Of a stretch of 64,000 nucleotides of DNA, positions 44,205-53,019 are shown one piece after another. How positions within the stretch are numbered: the stretch's first letter is position 1; each line of letters starts with the position of its first letter. The stretch covers positions 1 to 64,000 of the forward strand of contig JBEONO010000021.1 in the NCBI GenBank assembly GCA_040544425.1, in the 5' to 3' direction. This DNA comes from Solimicrobium sp040544425 (lineage in GTDB: Bacteria; Pseudomonadota; Gammaproteobacteria; Burkholderiales; Burkholderiaceae_D). Made by a program: the position numbers and the translations under genes. The notes beneath the pieces were generated by a model. It was not told the DNA's origin and searched no databases. It worked only from the letters and a program-made list of their open reading frames with translations.

Positions 44205-44819
44205 TTAGATGATTGTTTTATTTGGACTTGGTTCCGGTGCGACTACACCCATCGAGACGATGTGTTTCAACGCTACATCAACGTTCATGTCGAGTTCGAT
44301 GACGTCAGCTCGTGGCACGATCAAGAAAAATCCGGACGTCGGATTGGGTGTGGTCGGTACATAAATATTGACAAATTCTCCCTGCAAATGCTGCTGTACG
44401 GTCGGGCCGGGCGTGCCAGTCACAAATGCAATCGTCCACATGCCCTGGCGCGGATACTGTACCAGCACCGCAGTGCGGAAGGCATTGCCCTCAGGCGAAA
44501 ACAGCGTATCCGAAACCTGTTTCACGCTCGAATAAATCGAATTGACGATAGGGATGCGATTGAGCAGCGCTTCCCAACCTTCCACGACGTAGTTGCCGAT
44601 AAAATTTCTCGCCAAAATTCCGGTGACCAGAATGATCAATAAGGTCAGAATTGTGCCGACACCGGGAATGTGGTGCCCCAACAGGGATTCTGGTCGCCAT
44701 TCAACCGGCAGGAGCAGCAAAGACTGATCCATCAAGCCAATCACGGAATGGATAACCCATAAAGTGATCGAGAGCGGCACCAGTATCAGTAAGCCGGTGA
44801 TAAAGTATTTTCTTAACAT
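44205..44819 (-). CDS. DUF502 family membrane protein
   Basis: An integral membrane protein of 204 residues with two N-terminal membrane segments (about 7-28 and 53-76) and a soluble C-terminal half with family motifs: NRIPIVNSIYSSVKQV, GMWTIAFVTG and VPTTPNPTSGFFLIV. No enzymatic role is known to me. The order fmdB-DUF502-aspS recurs in Burkholderiales. It begins 12 bp after the FmdB-type gene ends. Confidence 0.9.
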   Translation of the reverse strand: MLRKYFITGLLILVPLSITLWVIHSVIGLMDQSLLLLPVEWRPESLLGHHIPGVGTILTLLIILVTGILARNFIGNYVVEGWEALLNRIPIVNSIYSSVKQVSDTLFSPEGNAFRTAVLVQYPRQGMWTIAFVTGTPGPTVQQHLQGEFVNIYVPTTPNPTSGFFLIVPRADVIELDMNVDVALKHIVSMGVVAPEPSPNKTII

Positions 44820-44831
44820 GGCAAATTGCTT

Positions 44832-45137
44832 TTATTTGGTTTGCGATCCAGGCGTAGCAGTACCGGAATCAGCACTGCTGGTGGTTGTCGTGGCAGCAGA
44901 TGCTGGCGCGGCAGATTCGGAAGACTTCGAGTCCGATCCCGGCGCAGAGCTGCCGCCACCTTTAAAATCGGTGGCATACCATCCAGAGCCCTTCAGCTGA
45001 AACCCTGCGGCAGTCACCTGTTTTTTGAATTCAGGTTTGCCACAAGAGGGGCAAACGGTCAGAATCGGATCGGACATTTTTTGCAGAATGTCCTTCGCAA
45101 ATCCACATTCACTACAACGGTACGCATAAATCGGCAT
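44832..45137 (-). CDS. FmdB family zinc-ribbon protein
   Basis: A small protein of 101 residues with an N-terminal zinc ribbon (MPIYAYRCSECGFAKD and CPSCGKPEFKK, two CxxC pairs) and a low-complexity tail rich in S, T and A (about 66-101). FmdB proteins are named after a putative regulator of formamidase genes, but most have no known role. A minus-strand TATAAT (45174-45169) lies about 30 bases upstream and could drive the fmdB-DUF502-aspS transcript. Confidence 0.9.
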   Translation of the reverse strand: MPIYAYRCSECGFAKDILQKMSDPILTVCPSCGKPEFKKQVTAAGFQLKGSGWYATDFKGGGSSAPGSDSKSSESAAPASAATTTTSSADSGTATPGSQTK

Positions 45138-45477
45138 TGTTTATCTCGGCAAGCAAATCAAACGCATGATTATAAATGTTTTCTTCCCTTCAGATGACAT
45201 ATGCAGGCGATCCGCAGCGGTATAAGTTTTATAAATTGGCAATTTGGCCCGAATTGGATAATAAATGCGGTATCAGGCCAGGCATAGATTTGTGCTAAAC
45301 ACAATATTGCGCCCATCTTGGCAAGTCCAGCCGACCTGAATCAAATGCAACAGTTTGTAATTGCCGTCATCGTCGGCTCGAGAGGCTTCGTTAATGCATC
45401 ATGTCGAACGCAATGCGAACCAAACGACATCGGAACACAAATCGCTGGTCTTATTATTTTTTAAAAGGGAATAAATC
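45138..45477. other. Intergenic region between the FmdB-type gene and the small exported protein gene
   Basis: 340 bp between divergent genes. A perfect minus-strand -10 box (TATAAT) lies at 45169-45174 with only a weak -35. The plus-strand gene has a good ribosome binding site (AAAAGGGAATAAATC). I see no RNA gene or clear operator. Confidence 0.5.
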
Positions 45478-45819
45478 ATGAAAACCACTACTCGCATTAC
45501 GATGACCTTGGCCGCTATTGCAACAGTCGGCACCATGTTGGCAACGCCAGTTTTTGCCAAAGATACGCAATGGCAGAAAGATCACCCACGTCGCGAACAA
45601 GTCAACAATCGCCTGGGCAATCAAAATAAACGCATTACGAAAGAAGTGAAAGAAGGCGAGATCAGCAAGGCAGAGGCAGGCAAGCTGCGCTCGAACGATA
45701 AAACCATTCGTGGTGAAGAACGTGCCATGGCATCGCAAGATCATGGCCACATCAGCAAAACAGATCAAAAAGCCTTGAATCAGCAGTTGAATCAAAACAG
45801 CAAAGCGATCGGCCAATAA
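45478..45819 (+). CDS. Small exported hypothetical protein
   Basis: 113 residues with a clear signal peptide (about 1-27, ending PVFA-KD). The mature part is charged and helical (WQKDHPRREQVNNRLGNQNK; KEVKEGEISKAEAGKLR) and has no Cys. Similar short periplasmic proteins occur in Burkholderiales, but I know no function. The start has a strong ribosome binding site, and the gene stands alone, ending at a good terminator, so it is a real single-gene transcript. Confidence 0.8.
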   Translation: MKTTTRITMTLAAIATVGTMLATPVFAKDTQWQKDHPRREQVNNRLGNQNKRITKEVKEGEISKAEAGKLRSNDKTIRGEERAMASQDHGHISKTDQKALNQQLNQNSKAIGQ

Positions 45820-45841
45820 TTTGTGCCAGTGCTGAACGATC

Positions 45842-45882
45842 AAAAATACCCAGCCTCCTCCAAACAGGCTGGGTATTTTTTT
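45842..45882. terminator. Bidirectional Rho-independent terminator
   Basis: A 15-bp stem (45842-45856 with 45866-45880) and a 9-base loop, with T residues following on the plus strand and a run of A before it, so it can stop both the small exported protein gene and the convergent EamA gene. Confidence 0.9.
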
Positions 45883-46310
45883 CAGCGCCTGAAACCGAGA
45901 ACGAAGACTCCCAATCCGACCAGAGCGATGCCGCACCATTCCCGAATGCTGGGTCGTTCATTCAAAAATATCACGGCGAACAGCGCGACCAGCAGCAAGC
46001 TGAGTTTATCGACCGGTGCGACTTTGGATGCTTCTCCCATTTTCAGTGCCCGGAAATAGCATACCCAGGATGCGCCGGTAGCCAGACCTGACAAGATTAA
46101 AAACAGCCAGGTCTTGGCAGAAAGTTGGAAGGGATTTTGCCATTTTCCGGCATACGCGACGAAACCGCTGAGTACGATGATGATGACAAAAGTGCGGATT
46201 AATGTGGCCAGATCAGAATCAACGCCTTGCAAACCAATTTTGGCAAAAATGGCGGTCAAGGATGCGAAGATGGCTGAGCAGATTGCCCAGTAAAACCAAT
46301 CATTGGTCAT
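45882..46310 (-). CDS. Single-domain EamA/DMT family membrane protein
   Basis: A drug/metabolite-transporter type protein with one EamA domain, 142 residues and about five membrane segments. It has AIFAKIGLQGVDSDLATLIR near the N-terminus and KVAPVDKLSLLLVALFAVIF and FLNERPSIREWCGIALVGLG near the end. Most EamA transporters have two copies of the domain, so this one must pair with itself or another protein. The ribosome binding site AAGGAAC is good. Substrate unknown. Confidence 0.85.
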   Translation of the reverse strand: MTNDWFYWAICSAIFASLTAIFAKIGLQGVDSDLATLIRTFVIIIVLSGFVAYAGKWQNPFQLSAKTWLFLILSGLATGASWVCYFRALKMGEASKVAPVDKLSLLLVALFAVIFLNERPSIREWCGIALVGLGVFVLGFRR

Positions 46311-46382
46311 AATGTTCCTTTTTGTCCGATGAATGATACAGAGTGGCGTATTTAACGCTGTTATATCTGCCGTAGTTTCAAT

Positions 46383-46996
46383 TCAAATCGCGAGATATTT
46401 CATTATTTTCTCAACGGGGTCATGGATCGAGACGGTGCTGGTGTCGATGGTCAAATCGGGTTGCTCAGGAATTTCATATGGGCTGTCCAGCCCGGTCATT
46501 TGTGTAAATTTTCTGAATGATATTTTTTGTAAAGACCCTTGGGATCTCTTTGTTGGCAAACGTACAAATGAGTACTTATGTATACCTCGATAAAATCGTT
46601 GGCACCAATTACAGATTTCGCTTTTTCCCGGTCTAGCCGGAAGGGCGAGATGGCTGTAACTATGGCGATTAAGCCAGCTTCGAGCATCATTTTTGCGACT
46701 TCGGATATGCGCCGTATATTCTCTGAACGGGATTCAATGGAGAAGTTCAAATCGCGATTCAGGCCATTTCGCACTTTGTCGCCATCCAGAATATAGGTGT
46801 GCAGCCCTGCATTGTGCATTAGTATCTCAAGCGCGTTTGCCGTAGTCGTTTTTCCCGAGCCAGAAAGGCCGGTCATCCAAATCACCTTTGCTTTTTGACC
46901 ATTCTGCAATTCTCGATTTGATCTGGTAATAGTTTCAGGAACTCGAAAGTTGTTTCCTGATGATCCTGAGGGTTGGTCGCTGATTGATGCTGTCAT
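46383..46996 (-). pseudogene. cysC: Adenylylsulfate kinase with frameshift
   Basis: Would phosphorylate adenylylsulfate (APS) to PAPS. The intact frame has the P-loop GLSGSGKTT, LDGDKVRNGLN, AIVTAISPFR and QRDPKGLYKK, but then runs into a stop at 46496. The other frame continues without a gap with FTQMTGLDSPYEIPEQPDL and ends at 46383, giving a normal CysC of about 204 residues. The shift falls at a run of six A (plus-strand T at 46523-46528), so one A seems lost. It may be a true mutation or a sequencing error. I use the ATG at 46996; a TTG at 47047 is possible. No cysN or cysD lies nearby. Confidence 0.85.
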
Positions 46997-47446
46997 ATTT
47001 GTTATTGCGTTGATGAGTTGGATCCAGGGTCGTTCAAAACTGCACAATTGAATTGTTGGCTGATTAATTTATCTCAAATTACTGCTTTCATGATGAAAAT
47101 TTTAGGGTTTTGAAGCTAATGGTTACTAAATTTCCCTAATTAGAGCATAGCCAATCGCCCGGTATGCTTGTAGAATCTAGTCCGCTTATAAAAGTAGATT
47201 TTCAAAAATGCAGTGTGTCGATAGGGCAACAAATATTGTTGACTGGATTTGTCGTCGGATGTAGTTCTCTGTATGGAATAATTCCAGACTGGTACTGCGT
47301 GTAGTTACAATTAATTAAAATGAAGCGGTCCGCGATTGTTTGGTGTCCATCCCAATGTGAAGAGTTTAGCTGAGCAAGATTGCGCTATTTAGTCAATCTG
47401 ACGCCAATCTGCAGGTTCCTTTCGAATTTTTTTATCAGGTGGGAAA
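46997..47446. other. Intergenic region upstream of the polysaccharide locus
   Basis: About 450 bp, AT-rich. It should hold the promoter of the rfb operon. I found no JUMPstart/ops element and no convincing sigma-70 pair. A 13-base palindrome TGGAATaATTCCA lies at 47274-47286 and could be a protein-binding site. GGTGGGAAA just before 47447 serves as the rfbB ribosome binding site. Confidence 0.5.
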
Positions 47447-48514
47447 ATGATTTTAGTAACTGGCGGGGCCGGATTTATCGGGTCAAATTTCGTCATCGAT
47501 TGGCTTGCAGGATCTGATGAGCCAATCATAAATCTGGATGCGCTTACCTATGCCGGGAATCTGGAAAATCTAAAATCGCTGCAAAACAATGCTGCACATA
47601 TTTTTGTTGCAGGTAATATTTGTGATGGCGATCTAGTGTCCTCACTGCTGAATCAGCATCAGCCACGAGCCGTAATCAACTTCGCGGCGGAGTCACATGT
47701 AGACCGCTCGATACATGGCCCAGAAGATTTTATCCAAACCAATGTTGTCGGCACTTTTCAATTACTCGAGGCAGTACGAAAGTATTGGCAAAAACTGGAT
47801 AGTCAGGCCAGGAGCGGTTTTCGATTTCTTCATGTTTCAACTGATGAAGTATACGGTTCGCTCAACAAGGATGCGCCAGCCTTCAGCGAGACCAATCGAT
47901 ATGAGCCCAATAGTCCATATTCAGCCACCAAGGCTGCCAGCGATCATTTGGTTCGGTCCTACCATCACACCTACGGTTTGCCAGTACTGACAACGAATTG
48001 CTCTAACAATTATGGGCCGTTTCATTTTCCGGAAAAACTGATTCCTTTGATGATCGTAAACGCCTTGGCCGGAAAGCCGTTGCCAATTTATGGCGATGGT
48101 CGACAGATCCGGGACTGGTTGTATGTGAAAGATCATTGCAGTGCAATTCGTCGCGTACTGGATGTCGGAACCGTTGGCGAGGTCTACAATGTCGGCGGTT
48201 GGAATGAAAAGGCCAATATTGAGATTGTGCATACCCTGTGTAATTTACTGGATGACTTGCGCCCGCGCCAGGACGGCCAAAGCTACAAAACTCAGATCGT
48301 TTCCGTTGTGGACCGTCCTGGGCACGACAGAAGGTATGCGATTGATGCCAGCAAGATTGAACGTGATCTAGGTTGGAAGCCGGCTGAAACGTTTGAAACA
48401 GGAATTCGTAAAACTATTGATTGGTATTTGGAAAATCAGGAATGGGTTAGCCACGTTCAGTCCGGTGCGTATCGTGATTGGATGGAAAAAAATTACGATG
48501 AGCGTAAGACGTGA
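47447..48514 (+). CDS. rfbB: dTDP-glucose 4,6-dehydratase
   Basis: Converts dTDP-glucose to dTDP-4-keto-6-deoxyglucose, the branch point for rhamnose and for 3-amino sugars. It has 355 residues. The NAD-binding start is VTGGAGFIGSNFV, the catalytic region is STDEVYGSL and the YSATKAASDHLVRSY (YxxxK) motif, and NCSNNYGPFHFPEKLIPL is diagnostic for RfbB. It is the first gene of a tightly packed operon, and rfbD starts with GTG overlapping its stop (GTGA). Confidence 0.97.
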   Translation: MILVTGGAGFIGSNFVIDWLAGSDEPIINLDALTYAGNLENLKSLQNNAAHIFVAGNICDGDLVSSLLNQHQPRAVINFAAESHVDRSIHGPEDFIQTNVVGTFQLLEAVRKYWQKLDSQARSGFRFLHVSTDEVYGSLNKDAPAFSETNRYEPNSPYSATKAASDHLVRSYHHTYGLPVLTTNCSNNYGPFHFPEKLIPLMIVNALAGKPLPIYGDGRQIRDWLYVKDHCSAIRRVLDVGTVGEVYNVGGWNEKANIEIVHTLCNLLDDLRPRQDGQSYKTQIVSVVDRPGHDRRYAIDASKIERDLGWKPAETFETGIRKTIDWYLENQEWVSHVQSGAYRDWMEKNYDERKT

Positions 48515-49416
48515 GAATTCTATTATTTGGCAAGAACGGTCAGGTAGGCTGGGAGCTGCAGCGCAGCCTGTCTCCGCTTGGTGAACTTATCGCTCTGTCT
48601 TCTGACAGTACCGAATGCTGTGGTGATTTGAGTAATTTAGAGGGTTTGGCCAGAACTGTCCGGGACTTGGCTCCTGATGTGATTGTCAATGCCGCCGCCT
48701 ATACCTCGGTTGATAAAGCGGAAACAGAACTGCAACTGGCTAACACGATTAATGCCCTGGCGGTCGGCGTTCTGGCCAGAGAGGCTAAACAGTGCGGAGC
48801 CTGGTTGATCCATTATTCGACCGACTATGTGTTTGATGGAAGCGGCGAGAAACCCTGGCAGGAAGCGGATGGTCCGAATCCACTAAGCGCTTATGGTAAA
48901 ACTAAGGTCGCAGGCGAAATTGCGATCAAAGAGTCTGGATGCAATCATCTGATCTTCCGTACAAGCTGGGTCTACGCGGCCCGCGGAACCAATTTTGTTA
49001 AAACCATGATCCGTCTTGCGCAGGAACGTCAGCAGTTAAATGTAGTGAACGATCAGTTCGGCGCACCTACGGGCGCTGAGTTATTGGCTGATGTCACTGC
49101 GCATTGTATCCGACAAGTGATGCAGCGCCCCGAGCTTGGTGGGTTGTATCATCTCGCCGCCAGTGGCGTGACTACTTGGTATGCCTATGCCCTTTTTGTC
49201 ATTGAATTTGCGCGACGCTCTGGAACCAGTATCAGGGTAGAACCTGAAATGATTAAACCGGTTCCCACAAGCGTATTCCCGTTGCCAGCGGCTCGTCCCC
49301 GGAATTCCCGTCTTGATTCAACTAGATTGCAAAATGTTTTCAATTTAAGGTTGCCTGAGTGGCGCACAGGTGTGGCAAGAACGCTGGTCGAAATTACCGA
49401 GAAAAAAAATGAGTGA
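48511..49416 (+). CDS. rfbD: dTDP-4-dehydrorhamnose reductase
   Basis: Final NADPH-dependent step to dTDP-L-rhamnose. It has 301 residues with a Rossmann start (LFGKNGQVGWELQR), NAAAYTSVDKAE, STDYVFDG and YGKTKVAGE (YxxxK). It starts with GTG, overlapping the rfbB stop by 4 bp, and ends 8 bp inside rfbA. Confidence 0.96.
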   Translation: MRILLFGKNGQVGWELQRSLSPLGELIALSSDSTECCGDLSNLEGLARTVRDLAPDVIVNAAAYTSVDKAETELQLANTINALAVGVLAREAKQCGAWLIHYSTDYVFDGSGEKPWQEADGPNPLSAYGKTKVAGEIAIKESGCNHLIFRTSWVYAARGTNFVKTMIRLAQERQQLNVVNDQFGAPTGAELLADVTAHCIRQVMQRPELGGLYHLAASGVTTWYAYALFVIEFARRSGTSIRVEPEMIKPVPTSVFPLPAARPRNSRLDSTRLQNVFNLRLPEWRTGVARTLVEITEKKNE

Positions 49417-50302
49417 ACGCAAGGGAATTATATTGGCCGGTGGTTCTGGTACCCGGCTGTATCCAGTAACACAGGCCGTTTCCAAACAACTGTTGCCAGT
49501 TTATGACAAGCCGATGATTTATTATCCGCTCAGTACACTTATGTTGGCAGGGATCAGAGATATTTTGATTATCTCTACACCGCAGGATACACCGCGTTTT
49601 GAACAGCTGCTCGGTGACGGAAAAGCCTGGGGTCTGAATATCCAGTACGCCGTTCAACCAAGTCCAGATGGCCTCGCGCAGGCGTTCATCATTGGTAAAG
49701 AATTTATCGGCGACGCATCGTGCGCCTTAGTGTTGGGTGATAATATTTTTTACGGTCACAATCTTGAAGTCCAATTGATACAGGCGATGGAACGAAAGAG
49801 TGGCGCGACGGTGTTTGCCTATCATGTTCAAGACCCTGAACGCTACGGGGTTGTGGCGTTCGACGAAAAAGGTAGGGCAACCAGCCTGGAAGAGAAACCG
49901 GTACAACCCAAAAGTAATTACGCCGTGACAGGCCTGTACTTTTACGATAACCGGGTAGTCGAATTGGCCGCCGGTTTGAAGCCTTCAGCGCGTGGCGAGC
50001 TGGAAATTACGGACTTAAACCGGTTGTATTTAGAGCTCAATAATTTGAATGTAGAAATCATGGGGCGCGGTTATGCATGGCTCGACACCGGAACGCATGA
50101 AAGTTTGATGGAGGCAAGTAACTTCATTCAAACGATAGAGCATCGTCAGGGATTGAAAGTCGCCTGTCCGGAAGAAATCTCTTACCGCAAAGGTTTTATC
50201 GATGCTGATCAATTGAGAAAGCTTGCGCAGCCGTTATCGAAGAATGGCTACGGCCAATATATGTTGCGTTTATTAGAAGATAAGGTTTACCGATGGAAGT
50301 AA
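49409..50302 (+). CDS. rfbA: Glucose-1-phosphate thymidylyltransferase
   Basis: Makes dTDP-glucose from glucose-1-phosphate and dTTP, the first step of all dTDP-sugar routes here. It has 297 residues. The nucleotide-binding motif GGSGTRLYPVT, then KQLLPVYDKPMIYYPLS, and LGDNIFYG (metal-binding Asp) are all present. I start at the ATG at 49409 (MSERKGIILAGG); the longer frame from 49370 lies inside rfbD. The 3' end overlaps rfbC by 10 bp. Confidence 0.97.
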   Translation: MSERKGIILAGGSGTRLYPVTQAVSKQLLPVYDKPMIYYPLSTLMLAGIRDILIISTPQDTPRFEQLLGDGKAWGLNIQYAVQPSPDGLAQAFIIGKEFIGDASCALVLGDNIFYGHNLEVQLIQAMERKSGATVFAYHVQDPERYGVVAFDEKGRATSLEEKPVQPKSNYAVTGLYFYDNRVVELAAGLKPSARGELEITDLNRLYLELNNLNVEIMGRGYAWLDTGTHESLMEASNFIQTIEHRQGLKVACPEEISYRKGFIDADQLRKLAQPLSKNGYGQYMLRLLEDKVYRWK

Positions 50303-50838
50303 TAGGTACAGCAATTGCCGATCTAAAAATCATTCGTCCTAAAGTATTTGGAGATGAGCGCGGATTTTTCTTTGAAAGCTTCAACCGGAAGAATTTCAAC
50401 CGGCTAATTGGACGAGACATTGAATTCGTTCAGGATAATCATAGTCTCTCCGTAAAAAATGTCTTGCGTGGCTTGCATTATCAAATTCAGCAACCGCAGG
50501 GAAAACTGGTGCGCGTCATACAGGGTGCCGTGTTTGATGTGGCAGTGGATATACGTCAAAGTTCCCCGACCTATGGCCAGCACGTTGGCATTGAACTGTC
50601 GGCTGAAAACAAACACATGTTCTGGATACCGGAAGGTTTTGCGCATGGTTTTTTAGTGTTGACCGAATCGGCTGAATTTCTGTACAAAACAACGGATTAT
50701 TGGGCACCTGAGTTTGAACGCTGTCTGGCCTGGAATGATCCGGATTTGAACATTCAATGGCCGTGCCATGTTGAACCTGCTTTATCGCTAAAGGACAAGG
50801 CTGGCAAATCACTGCGTGAAGCAGATTTATTAGTATGA
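50293..50838 (+). CDS. rfbC: dTDP-4-dehydrorhamnose 3,5-epimerase
   Basis: Epimerises dTDP-4-keto-6-deoxyglucose at C3 and C5. It has 181 residues, a cupin-type fold. Motifs: RGLHYQIQQPQGKLVRV (with the catalytic His), GAVFDVAVDIR, FWIPEGFAHGFLVL and YKTTDYWAPE. It completes the rfbBDAC set and overlaps wzm by 4 bp (ATGA). Confidence 0.96.
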   Translation: MEVIGTAIADLKIIRPKVFGDERGFFFESFNRKNFNRLIGRDIEFVQDNHSLSVKNVLRGLHYQIQQPQGKLVRVIQGAVFDVAVDIRQSSPTYGQHVGIELSAENKHMFWIPEGFAHGFLVLTESAEFLYKTTDYWAPEFERCLAWNDPDLNIQWPCHVEPALSLKDKAGKSLREADLLV

Positions 50839-51689
50839 TCAAATCTTTGGCTGCAATAAATCCGCATGCGTCCCCGCCAACTTCTTTGGCATCACTGTTG
50901 AGCTGCCTCTGGCGCAATCACCAATTAATCATCCAGATGAGTAAAAGAGAAGTGATTGGGCGTTACAAGGGTTCAGCTGTGGGACTGGCCTGGTCGTTTT
51001 TTAATCCCGTAATCATGTTGATGGTATACACCTTCGTATTCTCCGAAATTTTCAAATTACGTTGGGATGTGGTTGGATCGAGTGGAAGTAAAACTGAATT
51101 TGCAATCGTTCTTTTTGCCGGCCTGATTGTCCAGACATTATTTGCTGAAACATTGAATCGCGCACCGGGCCTGATCGTCGCAAATATAAATTATGTGAAG
51201 AAAGTGATTTTTCCATTAGAGATATTACCGGTCATCACTTTACTTTCTAATTTATTTCACAGCTTGATCAGTCTTGTAGTCTTGCTGGCTGCATTTCTTA
51301 TATTTAATGGCTACCTTCAGTGGACAGTCATATTCATTCCGGTGATTTTGTTGCCCTTGCTGATTTTGGCTTTAGGTTTTGCCTGGATGCTTGCTGCATT
51401 GGGCGTGTTCCTACGTGATATCGGTCAAACGATCGGTATCATCATGACGATCTTAACTTTTGTTTCGCCAGTTTTCTATCCGATTACTGCAGTGCCAGAA
51501 CGGTTTCGAATATATATTTGGGCCAATCCTTTGACGTTTATCATTGAGCAGGCACGGGCGGTCCTTGTATGGGGGCACACACCAAATTGGGCCGGACTTG
51601 GCGCATACAGTTTGATCGCAGTGATCGTTGCCTGGGGAGGTTATGCCTGGTTTCAGAAAACCAAGAAAGGGTTTGCTGATGTCCTTTGA
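50835..51689 (+). CDS. wzm: Polysaccharide ABC transporter permease, Wzm-like
   Basis: Membrane part of an ABC exporter that moves finished undecaprenyl-linked glycan across the inner membrane. It has 284 residues with about six membrane segments and the ABC-2 family start (SKREVIGRYKGSAVGLAWSF) and later FLRDIGQTIGII and ANPLTFIIEQAR. It is coupled to rfbC by a 4-bp overlap and to wzt by an 11-bp overlap. The presence of this pair shows the glycan is made by the ABC-dependent rather than the Wzx/Wzy route. Confidence 0.93.
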   Translation: MIKSLAAINPHASPPTSLASLLSCLWRNHQLIIQMSKREVIGRYKGSAVGLAWSFFNPVIMLMVYTFVFSEIFKLRWDVVGSSGSKTEFAIVLFAGLIVQTLFAETLNRAPGLIVANINYVKKVIFPLEILPVITLLSNLFHSLISLVVLLAAFLIFNGYLQWTVIFIPVILLPLLILALGFAWMLAALGVFLRDIGQTIGIIMTILTFVSPVFYPITAVPERFRIYIWANPLTFIIEQARAVLVWGHTPNWAGLGAYSLIAVIVAWGGYAWFQKTKKGFADVL

Positions 51690-53019
51690 TCATAATGAAA
51701 CAGCAATTCATGTAAGTAATCTGAGCAAATGTTATGAGATTTACGCCACACCACGGGACCGATTAAAGCAATTCATTTTTCCAAGACTGCAACGACTCCT
51801 GGGTTTGCCAGTTAAGTATTATTTTCGCCAATTCTGGGCATTAAAAGAATGTTCCTTTGAAATTCGACGCGGAGAAACGGTTGGTATTATTGGACGTAAC
51901 GGAAGTGGAAAATCGACCCTGTTGCAAATGATCTGTGGCACGGTTTCTCCAACCGGAGGTGAGGTAACCAATCATGGTCGTCTGGCGGCGCTGCTCGAAT
52001 TAGGCGCAGGATTTAATCCGGAATTTACGGGTCGGGAAAATGTTATGCTGAACGCAGCCATTCTCGGCTATCCGCAAGAAATAATTTTGGAACGGATGGA
52101 TCAGGTGTTAGCCTTTTCCGAATTGGGTGATTTTCTGGAGCAGCCCGTTAAAACATATTCAAGCGGTATGTATGCACGCCTTGCTTTTTCAATAGCCATT
52201 CATGTTGACCCGAAAATTCTAATTGTTGATGAAGCGCTTGCGGTTGGAGATTCTAGGTTTGTCGCGAAGTGTATGCGCCGGATTAAAGAACTTCAAAATA
52301 TGGGCACAACGATTCTATTCGTCAGCCATGATATCAGTTCAGTACGGACCTTATGCCAGCGCGCGATTTGGCTCGATAAAGGCGTGCTCGTTGAAGACGG
52401 TGATGTTTTCCCGGTTACTGGTCGCTACACCGAATTTATGTATCAGGATGAGATCGATGAAGATCTGACTAATCCAGCAGAAAAAATTCAGGATATTGAA
52501 GCCGTTGATATTGGCGAAGGTGTATCTGAACCTGAATCGGCATCAATTTCAAATAATGAATTTGATTCAAGGCCCGTTACGCACTGGGGATCGCACAAGG
52601 GCATCATCTTGGGCGCTGGCATTTATGACACTGATGGTGTTCGCAGGGATGTTTTGAACTGGGGCCAGAGTTTTGATGTAATTATCGATGTTTTCGTTCC
52701 GCCAGAGATCAGCAGAAATCATTTAAGCATTGCATTTTCATTGAAAGATTTGAAAGGCACAGATTTAATAGTGTCAACGACCCACGATCAACTCAGAACA
52801 TTCTCTCATGATCAAGAGCGGTTGAGAGTGACTTTTCGGATGACAAACGCATTGGTAGAGGGCAGCTATTTGTTGGTAGCAGCAGTTGAAAATAGGGTTT
52901 ATAAAGATATTCATTATTATGAATATCTTGAGGGGGCACATTATTTTTCATCGATGTCAGATGAGCGTTTCTTTGGCATATTTCAGCCAGAAATAATGCA
53001 AACTGTTAGGGAATTGTAG
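51679..53019 (+). CDS. wzt: Polysaccharide ABC transporter ATP-binding protein with glycan-binding domain, Wzt-like
   Basis: ATPase of the exporter, 446 residues. Walker A GRNGSGKST (72-80), ABC signature YSSGMYARLAFS (160-171), Walker B ILIVDEALAVGD (180-191) and a switch His in FVSHD. After an acidic linker (about 258-295) comes a C-terminal Wzt_C-type domain (about 300-446). In E. coli O8/O9a this domain binds the capped end of the chain, so only finished chains are exported. I use the ATG at 51679 with AAAGGG upstream. The presence of the domain predicts a chain-end modification here. Confidence 0.93.
   Translation: MSFDHNETAIHVSNLSKCYEIYATPRDRLKQFIFPRLQRLLGLPVKYYFRQFWALKECSFEIRRGETVGIIGRNGSGKSTLLQMICGTVSPTGGEVTNHGRLAALLELGAGFNPEFTGRENVMLNAAILGYPQEIILERMDQVLAFSELGDFLEQPVKTYSSGMYARLAFSIAIHVDPKILIVDEALAVGDSRFVAKCMRRIKELQNMGTTILFVSHDISSVRTLCQRAIWLDKGVLVEDGDVFPVTGRYTEFMYQDEIDEDLTNPAEKIQDIEAVDIGEGVSEPESASISNNEFDSRPVTHWGSHKGIILGAGIYDTDGVRRDVLNWGQSFDVIIDVFVPPEISRNHLSIAFSLKDLKGTDLIVSTTHDQLRTFSHDQERLRVTFRMTNALVEGSYLLVAAVENRVYKDIHYYEYLEGAHYFSSMSDERFFGIFQPEIMQTVREL

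Noticed and set aside
46333..46593. Plus-strand frame over the 3' end of cysC
   Set aside because: It is the antisense of conserved CysC coding sequence and matches nothing.
46997..47446. JUMPstart/ops element upstream of the polysaccharide genes
   Set aside because: Looked for the GGCGGTAG core on the plus strand and did not find it.
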